A stretch of 8,993 nucleotides of DNA from Chloroflexi bacterium RBG_16_51_16 (GTDB lineage Bacteria > Chloroflexota > Anaerolineae > Anaerolineales > Villigracilaceae), in contig MGNL01000089.1 of assembly GCA_001796785.1 (NCBI GenBank), positions 1-8,993 of the forward strand, written 5' to 3'. Both the position numbers and the translations under genes were made by a program. Below, one piece after another: positions 1 to 4,864 of the stretch. How positions within the stretch are numbered: the stretch's first letter is position 1; each line of letters opens with the position of its first letter. The notes beneath the pieces were generated by a model that worked only from the letters and a program-made list of their open reading frames with translations, had not been told where the DNA came from and did no database searches.

Positions 1-147
1 CTGGTGGACGGCAAGGACCACACCCTGGAGGAAGTCAGCCGCTATTTCAACGTTACCCGGGAACGCGTGCGGCAGATCGAGGCGAAGGCGCTTAGAAAGT
101 TGCGGCACCCAACACGGAGTAGGTTGTTGAGGGATTATTTGGTTTAG
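1..147 (+). CDS. rpoD: RNA polymerase primary-type sigma factor (sigma-70 family), C-terminal end only
   Basis: The frame is open from the left edge of the window and ends at a TAG at 145-147, giving the last 48 residues of a protein whose start lies outside. What is visible is sigma-70 region 4.2: TLEEVSRYFNVTRERVRQIE is the helix-turn-helix that reads the -35 promoter element. It is followed by AKALRKLRHP and the terminal RSRLLRDYLV, which closely matches the ends of housekeeping sigma factors (RpoD/SigA). The protein would direct RNA polymerase to most promoters. A group 2 (non-essential, RpoD-like) sigma cannot be excluded, because regions 1 to 3 are not in the window. The gene is probably transcribed separately from nuo: a 233-base AT-rich gap with a plausible terminator and a new promoter follows it. 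Confidence 0.88.
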   Translation: MVDGKDHTLEEVSRYFNVTRERVRQIEAKALRKLRHPTRSRLLRDYLV

Positions 148-161
148 GAAAGGAATGTTTA

Positions 162-200
162 ATGGGGGATATTTTAAAGATTCTGATCCGCCGTCTTTTT
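162..200 (+). terminator. Possible intrinsic terminator of the sigma factor gene
   Basis: ATGGGGGAT (162-170) can pair with ATCCGCCGT (186-194) around a 15-base loop. The stem has one G-G mismatch and one T-G wobble. The downstream arm runs into CTTTTT (195-200). It sits 14 bases after the sigma factor stop codon, where a terminator is expected. The stem is imperfect, the loop is long and the T-run is only five bases, so this is a weak candidate rather than a clear terminator. Confidence 0.4.
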
Positions 201-264
201 ACGATAGACATTATCTGAGTTAATCCCAAAACTAGTATTTATCATGACCTCTATCCCCTTCTTT

Positions 265-280
265 TGTGAAAAGTGACACA
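265..280. promoter_or_regulatory. Crp/FNR-family-like inverted repeat upstream of nuoA
   Basis: TGTGA, six bases, then ACACA. This is one base short of the Crp-type palindrome TGTGA-N6-TCACA, and the core TGTG-N8-CACA is exact. Its centre (about 272.5) lies roughly 48 bases upstream of the start point predicted from the -10 element at 309-314, a position from which activation or repression is conceivable. No regulator gene is visible here and such 16-base matches occur by chance in AT-rich DNA, so the assignment is an inference. Confidence 0.25.
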
Positions 281-305
281 TTAAATCCATCCTCAAAATC
301 TCATA

Positions 306-314
306 TGTTATACT
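306..314 (+). promoter_or_regulatory. Extended -10 promoter of the nuo operon
   Basis: TGTTATACT reads as an extended -10 element: TG, one base, then TATACT, a 5 of 6 match to TATAAT. No convincing -35 hexamer lies 16 to 18 bases upstream (286-291 is TCCATC), which is tolerable because the TG extension can replace it. Transcription would start near 320-321, leaving a leader of about 60 bases before the nuoA ATG at 381. The AT-rich context (about 33% GC over 171-310) and its place between the sigma factor and nuoA support it. Confidence 0.5.
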
Positions 315-368
315 GTGATTTGCCGTACGTGCCAGATTGCACAACTCAGCCCTGATCCCGGGCGTATC

Positions 369-372
369 GAGG
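369..372 (+). promoter_or_regulatory. Ribosome binding site deciding the nuoA start
   Basis: GAGG lies eight bases before the ATG at 381, ideal spacing. It selects this ATG over the in-frame GTG at 315. That GTG directly follows the predicted -10 box, so it would lie upstream of the transcription start. Confidence 0.65.
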
Positions 373-380
373 ATGCCAAC

Positions 381-734
381 ATGCATGAGTACATTGCGAT
401 CGCTGTCCTGATCGGCCTGGCGACGTTGATCGCACTGATCGCAATTGTTCTGGGGGAATTATTCGGACCCAAGAAAAAATCCGCTGTCAAATCGATGCCG
501 TATGAGTCGGGTATGGACCCTTATGGAGAAGGAACCCGGCGCATGCCCGTCCATTTCTACCTGATCGCGGTACTGTTCATCCTGTTCGACATCGAAGTTG
601 TCTTTTTCCTCCCGTGGGCGGTGGTGTTCCGCAAGCTGGGTTTGTTCGGCTTGATCGAAATGATCATTTTCATTGCCATCTTACTGGTTGGATATGTGTA
701 TGCGTGGAAAAAAGGAGCTTTAGAATGGGAATAG
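381..734 (+). CDS. nuoA: NADH-quinone oxidoreductase subunit A (NuoA/ND3/Nqo7)
   Basis: This is a 117-residue membrane subunit of complex I, at the junction between the peripheral arm and the membrane arm, where it helps form the quinone channel. Three hydrophobic segments are visible (about residues 5-28, 57-83 and 87-109), the usual topology and length for NuoA. The loop between the first two holds YESGMDPYGEG (41-51), followed by the family signature HFYLIAVLFILFDIEVVFFLPWA region (58-80), with conserved acidic residues Asp70 and Glu72. The position of the mitochondrial ND3 loop cysteine is Ser43 here (YESG rather than YECG), a substitution I associate with several bacterial lineages. The ATG at 381 is preferred for its Shine-Dalgarno sequence and normal length. 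It is the first gene of the operon and overlaps nuoB by 10 bases. Confidence 0.95.
   Translation: MHEYIAIAVLIGLATLIALIAIVLGELFGPKKKSAVKSMPYESGMDPYGEGTRRMPVHFYLIAVLFILFDIEVVFFLPWAVVFRKLGLFGLIEMIIFIAILLVGYVYAWKKGALEWE
713..717 (+). promoter_or_regulatory. Ribosome binding site deciding the nuoB start
   Basis: AGGAG lies inside the end of nuoA, seven bases before the ATG at 725. It fixes the nuoB start there, although the frame stays open upstream as far as an ATG at 614, and it implies coupled translation of nuoA and nuoB. Confidence 0.7.
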
Positions 735-1213
735 AGCAGAAAATGGGCAACATGGGCATTTTGACGGTCGGGTTGGAAGAGGCCGTCAACTGGGCGCGCA
801 CCCGGGCCATGTGGCCAATGCTTTTTGGGTTAGCGTGCTGCGCGATCGAAATGATGTCCGCCCAGGCATCCCATTTCGACATGAGCCGCTTCGGTATGGA
901 ATTGATGCGGCCCAGCCCCCGCCAGTCGGATCTGATGATCGTGGCCGGACGTGTTTCCAAAAAAATGGGCCCGGTCTTGCGCCGTCTGTACGACCAGATG
1001 CCCGAACCCAAGTGGGTGATCGCCATGGGTGACTGCGCCTCCTGCAGCGGCGTCTTCAATAATTACGCTATCTACCAGGGTGTGGATGAGATCGTTCCGG
1101 TGGATGTTTATATCGCCGGCTGCCCTCCGCGGCCGGAGGCATTGATCCACGGTGTGCTTACGGTATACGAGAAAGTTCAATCCCAGAAACTCAAAGACCT
1201 GGCAGTTGCTTAA
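725..1213 (+). CDS. nuoB: NADH-quinone oxidoreductase subunit B (NuoB/PSST/Nqo6), carries cluster N2
   Basis: A 162-residue peripheral subunit holding the terminal [4Fe-4S] cluster N2, which passes electrons to quinone. The expected ligands are all present: the adjacent pair Cys38-Cys39 in FGLACCAIEMM, Cys104 in MGDCASCSGVF, and Cys133 in VYIAGCPPRPEA. The helix after the CC pair and the segment RFGMELMRPSPRQSDLMIV (55-73) are typical of the family. One oddity is that the usual CAxSGG stretch reads CASCSG, placing an extra cysteine (Cys107) and a Gly-to-Ser change next to an N2 ligand. The start at 725 is chosen because AGGAG precedes it by seven bases and because conserved sequence begins soon after it. 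The gene overlaps nuoA by 10 bases, and its stop codon touches the ATG of nuoC. Confidence 0.96.
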   Translation: MGIEQKMGNMGILTVGLEEAVNWARTRAMWPMLFGLACCAIEMMSAQASHFDMSRFGMELMRPSPRQSDLMIVAGRVSKKMGPVLRRLYDQMPEPKWVIAMGDCASCSGVFNNYAIYQGVDEIVPVDVYIAGCPPRPEALIHGVLTVYEKVQSQKLKDLAVA

Positions 1214-1726
1214 ATGGATCCAAAATTACTACCCATCGTGCGCGATCTGGAAGCCAATTTTTCCGGCCGCCTGGAAGAATACCGGGATGAAGCGCATGTT
1301 TTCATGCAGGCCGATCAGATCATCCGGGCATTAACCCTGCTGCGTGACAAGCACCAGTTCGGACTGCTCTCCACGCTGTCAGCCGTCGATTACTGGCCGC
1401 AGCGCTCGCCGCGCTTCCATATCATTTATCAACTCAGCTCGCTCGCGCAGAACATCACACTTCAGTTAAGGGTTCCGCTGGATGGCGACACACCTGAACT
1501 GCCCAGCGCGACGAAAGTGTATGCAAATGCCAACTGGCGCGAGCGTGAGCTGTTTGACATGTTCGGGATCTACATTCGAGACCATCCCGACCTGCGTCGG
1601 ATCCTTCTGCCGCCCGATATGGAAGGGCACCCACTGCGAAAGGATTATCCGCTGGGGTACGAAGAACCGCAGTTCACCTTCAACTATGAAGAGATCGATC
1701 TGCGTAAACCGTATGCGAAAGAGTGA
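1214..1726 (+). CDS. nuoC: NADH-quinone oxidoreductase subunit C (NuoC, 30 kDa/Nqo5)
   Basis: A 170-residue hydrophilic Q-module subunit that packs against NuoD and stabilises the peripheral arm; it binds no cofactor. The N-terminal half is the weakly conserved alpha/beta domain (about 1-100, including LLSTLSAVDYW). The C-terminal part has the 30-kDa subunit signature ERELFDMFGIYIRDHPDLRR (111-130), followed by ILLPPDMEGHPLRKDYPLG. The size is usual for a stand-alone NuoC; there is no NuoCD fusion as in enteric bacteria. The ATG follows the nuoB stop with no spacing, so translation is probably coupled. After its stop comes the only sizeable gap inside the operon. Confidence 0.95.
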   Translation: MDPKLLPIVRDLEANFSGRLEEYRDEAHVFMQADQIIRALTLLRDKHQFGLLSTLSAVDYWPQRSPRFHIIYQLSSLAQNITLQLRVPLDGDTPELPSATKVYANANWRERELFDMFGIYIRDHPDLRRILLPPDMEGHPLRKDYPLGYEEPQFTFNYEEIDLRKPYAKE

Positions 1727-1744
1727 GAATTTCATTTTTAATAT

Positions 1745-1774
1745 CGTCATTACAAGCGAAGCGAAGCAATGACG
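1745..1774. repeat. Short interspersed REP-like palindrome in the nuoC-nuoD gap
   Basis: A 30-base unit with perfect inverted ends, CGTCATT (1745-1751) and AATGACG (1768-1774), around a core AGCGAAGCGAAGC with tandem GCGAA. As RNA it would form a hairpin with a 7-base-pair stem. It strongly resembles the dispersed element with the consensus core GTCATTGCGAGCGAAGCGA, which I know from intergenic regions of many bacterial genomes, including Chloroflexota. Only one copy is in this window, so its repetitive nature is recognition, not something shown here. It may act in mRNA stability, or simply be a parasitic REP-type sequence. Confidence 0.65.
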
Positions 1775-1799
1775 GGTAAGTATTAAATTTTATGATGGC

Positions 1800-1808
1800 T
1801 GATATAAC
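1800..1808 (+). promoter_or_regulatory. Possible secondary promoter (extended -10) in front of nuoD
   Basis: TGATATAAC is an extended -10 match (TG, one base, TATAAC; 5 of 6 to TATAAT), of the same form as the promoter before nuoA. It lies in a 114-base gap of about 35% GC. Transcription would start near 1815, about 25 bases before the nuoD ATG and upstream of its ribosome binding site. No good -35 hexamer is present. Such matches are common in AT-rich DNA. Confidence 0.3.
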
Positions 1809-1832
1809 CAGCAAGCTGCAATTAATGACATC

Positions 1833-1836
1833 GAGG
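1833..1836 (+). promoter_or_regulatory. Ribosome binding site of nuoD with short spacing
   Basis: GAGG lies only four bases before the ATG at 1841, closer than usual. The 11 bases ATCGAGGATGC (1830-1840) are identical to those before nuoA (366-376). An out-of-frame ATG at 1837 stops after three codons. No better upstream start for nuoD exists. Confidence 0.5.
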
Positions 1837-1840
1837 ATGC

Positions 1841-3070
1841 ATGCCTGATCTGCAAGAGATCCCGGTTGGAGAATACAAACACCTGGTCTCTGAGCGCGCC
1901 CTGAGGGGCGAGACCATGCTGTTGAACATGGGTCCGCAGCATCCTTCAACCCACGGCGTGCTGCGCCTGGTCCTTGAACTGGATGGTGAGACCATCATCA
2001 CCTGCATTCCCGACATCGGGTTCCTGCATACCGGCATTGAGAAGAACATGGAAGCCAAAACCTATCTCAAAGCCGAGGTGATGAGCGACCGGCTCGATTA
2101 CCTGAACACGATGGGCAACAACCTGGCGTATGTCATGGCTGTGGAAAAACTGGTGGAATTGGACGTGCCGCCTCGCGCCCAGGCTATCCGGGTCATTCTG
2201 ACCGAATTGCAGCGCATCGCCTCACATCTTATCTGGCTTGGCACATCCGGCTTGGATGTGGGCGCGATGTCGATGTTCCTGTATTGTTTTCGTGAGCGCG
2301 AATACGTGCTGGATATTTTCGAACTGGTTTCCGGTCAGCGCATGATGACCACCTACTTCCGGCCGGGTGGCTTATGGCGGGATATCCCGGTCGAGTTTGA
2401 AGCCGCTGTGCGTGATTTTCTTAAGATGTTTCCGAAGCGCGTGGATCAGTATGAAGAGCTTCTGACCAAGAATCCTATTTTCCTGGACCGCATGCTGGCC
2501 ATCGGGGTGCTGCCCGGAGAGGTGGCCCTGCAGCACGGCGTTACCGGTCCCATGCTGCGGGCTTCCGGAGTTGAATGGGACCTGCGCAAGGCGCGACCAT
2601 ACTGTGGGTATGAACAGTACGACTTCAAGGTGCCGGTGCGCACTGAAGGCGACACCTACGCCCGCTACCTGGTGCGCATCCAGGAGATGCGCGAGTCAAC
2701 CAGCATCGTTGAACAGGCGTTGAATAAACTGCCCATGGGGCCGGTCAGTTCCGATGATCGCAAGTTTGTGCCTCCGCCGCGTTCGGAATTGGGTGTCAGC
2801 ATGGAAGCCTTGATCCACCACTTTAAACTTTGGACCGAGGGTTTCCCGGCGCCGAAAGGCTCGATCTACTCGGCCGTGGAAAGCCCGCGCGGTGAACTGG
2901 GTGTCTACCTGGAAGGTGACGGCGGTCCCAAACCCTACCGGATCCACTGGCGGACCCCATCCTTCGACAACCTGTCGGTTGTGCCTGAAATCGTAAAAGG
3001 ACATCTGGTGGCTGACCTGGTGGCCATCCTGGCATCCACGGATATTGTCCTCGGAGATATTGATCGATGA
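1841..3070 (+). CDS. nuoD: NADH-quinone oxidoreductase subunit D (NuoD, 49 kDa/Nqo4)
   Basis: A 409-residue Q-module subunit, related to the large subunit of [NiFe] hydrogenases but without their metal site. With NuoB it forms the pocket where quinone takes electrons from cluster N2. The conserved N-terminal loop NMGPQHPSTHGVLRL (29-43) and the DRLDYLN segment (83-89) are present. His38 and Tyr87 fall at the positions of the quinone-head ligands described for Thermus Nqo4. Further family blocks are ELQRIASHLIWLG, RPGG (about 172-175), GPMLRASGVEWDLRK and the C-terminal VESPRGELGVYLEGDGG. The protein ends in the usual DIVLGDIDR. The cysteines of hydrogenase nickel centres are absent, as expected, so this is complex I and not a hydrogenase. 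The gene follows a 114-base gap and overlaps nuoE by four bases (ATGA). Confidence 0.97.
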   Translation: MPDLQEIPVGEYKHLVSERALRGETMLLNMGPQHPSTHGVLRLVLELDGETIITCIPDIGFLHTGIEKNMEAKTYLKAEVMSDRLDYLNTMGNNLAYVMAVEKLVELDVPPRAQAIRVILTELQRIASHLIWLGTSGLDVGAMSMFLYCFREREYVLDIFELVSGQRMMTTYFRPGGLWRDIPVEFEAAVRDFLKMFPKRVDQYEELLTKNPIFLDRMLAIGVLPGEVALQHGVTGPMLRASGVEWDLRKARPYCGYEQYDFKVPVRTEGDTYARYLVRIQEMRESTSIVEQALNKLPMGPVSSDDRKFVPPPRSELGVSMEALIHHFKLWTEGFPAPKGSIYSAVESPRGELGVYLEGDGGPKPYRIHWRTPSFDNLSVVPEIVKGHLVADLVAILASTDIVLGDIDR

Positions 3071-3573
3071 GCCTGCTTCAAAAGTATCCTGCTGAAGTCA
3101 AACAGATCCTTTCCAAGTACCCGGCGGATCACAAGCAGTCTGCGGTGATGCCGCTGCTCTACCTTGCCCAACGCGAGAATGGCTATATCACCGGGTCTGC
3201 CATGCAGGATATTGCCGAGACGCTTGACATGACCCAGACCGAAGTGGCAGCCGTCGTTGGTTTTTACACCCTTTACCTCGACAAGAAGGAAGGCAAGTAT
3301 CGGATGCAGGTCTGCACCGATCTTCCCTGTGCGCTGCGGGGTGCGGATAAATTCCTGCAGGACTTGTGCGGTAACCTGGGCATCAAGGTGGGTGAAACTA
3401 CAAGCGATGGTCTGGTGACCATCGAAGCGGTCATGTGTCTGGCTGCCTGTGACAAGGCGCCGATGTTCCAGATCCAGAGCCGGGATGGGCTTGAGTATCA
3501 CGAAGACATGACCGTGGATAAAACGATGGAGCTCGTCGCCGCCCTGGCGAAATCCGGCAGGGAGGTGGCCTGA
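3067..3573 (+). CDS. nuoE: NADH-quinone oxidoreductase subunit E (NuoE, 24 kDa/Nqo2), [2Fe-2S] N1a
   Basis: A 168-residue thioredoxin-like subunit of the NADH-oxidising N-module that carries the off-path [2Fe-2S] cluster N1a. An N-terminal helical part (1-70, with SAVMPLLYLAQRENGYI and VVGFYTLY) precedes the ferredoxin fold. The four ligands are Cys83 and Cys88 (VCTDLPCALRG) and Cys124 and Cys128 (VMCLAACDKAPM). The second pair usually reads CxGxC; here the glycine is alanine (CLAAC), a small deviation. The length is usual for a stand-alone NuoE. It starts inside the nuoD stop (ATGA), and its own stop shares one base with the nuoF start (TGATG), so nuoD-E-F are probably translationally coupled. 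HoxE- or HydC-type homologues have the same fold, but the neighbours settle the assignment. Confidence 0.95.
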   Translation: MSLLQKYPAEVKQILSKYPADHKQSAVMPLLYLAQRENGYITGSAMQDIAETLDMTQTEVAAVVGFYTLYLDKKEGKYRMQVCTDLPCALRGADKFLQDLCGNLGIKVGETTSDGLVTIEAVMCLAACDKAPMFQIQSRDGLEYHEDMTVDKTMELVAALAKSGREVA

Positions 3574-4835
3574 TGGCTTTTGTCGTCCTGCGCCACCGCG
3601 ATATCCTGGATATTAAGAAGCTGGAAGTCTACCGGCAGAACGGTGGCTTCGAAGCTTTTCAGAACGCTGTCAAGAATCTGAAACCAGATGGAGTGACCCA
3701 GGTCGTCAAAGATTCCGGTCTGCGCGGTCGCGGCGGTGCGGGATTCCCCACCGGTATGAAATGGTCCTTCATCGATAGTAAAAATTGGCCGCATTACGTG
3801 GTCGCCAATGCGGATGAGTCTGAACCGGGGACCTTCAAGGACCGGGAGATCATGGAATCCAATCCCTTCCAGTTCCTGGAAGGAGTTGCCCTGGCTTGCT
3901 ACGCGGTGGGTGCGAACAGCGCGTATATTTACCTGCGGGGTGAGTTCTGGCAGCTTGCAGGATTTCTGGACGAAAAGATCAACGAATTAAATGACGCGGG
4001 ATTACTGGGTGCGAAACTTTTCAATACCAATTATTCCCTGAACATTTACACCCACCTCGGTGCGGGCGCGTATATCTGCGGTGAGGAGACCGCTCTGTTG
4101 GAATCTTTAGAGGGTAAACGCGGCCAGCCGCGCGTCCGGCCTCCGTTCCCGCCTGCGGTCGGCTTGTATAACAAACCGACCATCGTCAACAACGTCGAAA
4201 CGCTTACGAACGTGCCGTTGATCATCCAAAACGGCGCCGCCTGGTACAAATCCCTGGGAACACCGGACAGCGCAGGCGTGAAGGTATTTTCCCTGTCCGG
4301 TCGTGTGCGCAAACCGGGGAATTATGAATTGCCTTTCGGTGCCACTTTCCGCCAGTTGATCTACGAGCACGGCGGTGGAGTACTTGATGGGAGACCGGTG
4401 AAAGCCATCATGCCTGCAGGCGCCTCCTCCTCATTGATCCTGGTGGACGAGAAGGCGTTGGATACGCCCATGGACTATGCAAGCGTGCGTACGCTTGGGT
4501 CGGATCTCGGCTCCGCTTCCATCATCGTTATCGACGACACCGTCTCGATCGACTGGGTTATCCAGAAAACCATTCATTTCTTCAAACACGAATCCTGCGG
4601 CAAATGTACACCCTGCCGCGAGGGAACGTATTGGATGATGAATATCGCCGAGCGCGCTCACAATGGAAGGAAGGATCCTGCGGATGTGGAACTGCTCCAT
4701 GCGGTTGCCAGGCAAATGCAGGGCATGTGTCTGTGCGCGTTGGGTGAATTCGCGACCATGTCGGTGGTCACCGGGATTGACAGGTTCCCGAGTGATTTCA
4801 AAAACCCTGTGAATCTGCAGGAAAAGATAGTTTAG
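3573..4835 (+). CDS. nuoF: NADH-quinone oxidoreductase subunit F (NuoF, 51 kDa/Nqo1), NADH- and FMN-binding
   Basis: A 420-residue catalytic subunit at the tip of the peripheral arm. It oxidises NADH through FMN and passes electrons to the [4Fe-4S] cluster N3. The glycine-rich nucleotide loop SGLRGRGGAGFPTGMKW (48-64) and the FMN/NADH segment NADESEPGTFKDRE (79-92) are intact, as is GAGAYICGEETALLESLEG (163-181). The N3 ligands are Cys342, Cys345 and Cys348 in ESCGKCTPCREG, plus Cys388 in CLCALGEF near the C-terminus. There is no N-terminal thioredoxin-like fusion and no C-terminal ferredoxin extension, unlike the HydB/HndC relatives found with hydrogenases, so a complex I role is clear. It overlaps nuoE by one base, and a 29-base gap separates it from nuoG. 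Confidence 0.97.
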   Translation: MAFVVLRHRDILDIKKLEVYRQNGGFEAFQNAVKNLKPDGVTQVVKDSGLRGRGGAGFPTGMKWSFIDSKNWPHYVVANADESEPGTFKDREIMESNPFQFLEGVALACYAVGANSAYIYLRGEFWQLAGFLDEKINELNDAGLLGAKLFNTNYSLNIYTHLGAGAYICGEETALLESLEGKRGQPRVRPPFPPAVGLYNKPTIVNNVETLTNVPLIIQNGAAWYKSLGTPDSAGVKVFSLSGRVRKPGNYELPFGATFRQLIYEHGGGVLDGRPVKAIMPAGASSSLILVDEKALDTPMDYASVRTLGSDLGSASIIVIDDTVSIDWVIQKTIHFFKHESCGKCTPCREGTYWMMNIAERAHNGRKDPADVELLHAVARQMQGMCLCALGEFATMSVVTGIDRFPSDFKNPVNLQEKIV

Positions 4836-4864
4836 TTTACAAACCTTGATCGAGAAGCGACTGG

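Noticed and set aside
329..363. Two small hairpins in the nuoA leader (GTGC/GCAC and GCCC/GGGC), considered as a possible leader regulator
   Set aside because: Stems of only four base pairs are expected by chance, and no riboswitch-like conserved core or terminator is present.
315..380. Upstream GTG start giving a longer NuoA
   Set aside because: The GTG directly follows the predicted -10 box, so it would not be transcribed. The added 22 residues are not NuoA-like, and a good ribosome binding site serves the ATG at 381.
174..386. A 70-codon open frame on the - strand in the gap before nuoA
   Set aside because: No recognisable domain, an implausible composition, and it runs across the predicted nuo promoter and ribosome binding site. 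I see no supporting ribosome binding site.
614..724. Upstream ATG start giving a longer NuoB
   Set aside because: The extra 37 residues are an out-of-frame reading of nuoA. AGGAG at 713-717 points to the ATG at 725.
1837..1848. Three-codon open frame overlapping the nuoD start as a possible leader peptide
   Set aside because: Too short to judge. It arises from the ATGCATG sequence, and its GAGG overlaps its own start, leaving no spacing.
2935..3501. A 188-codon open frame on the - strand across nuoD and nuoE
   Set aside because: It shadows two well-conserved genes on the + strand, has no plausible domain, and lacks its own operon context.
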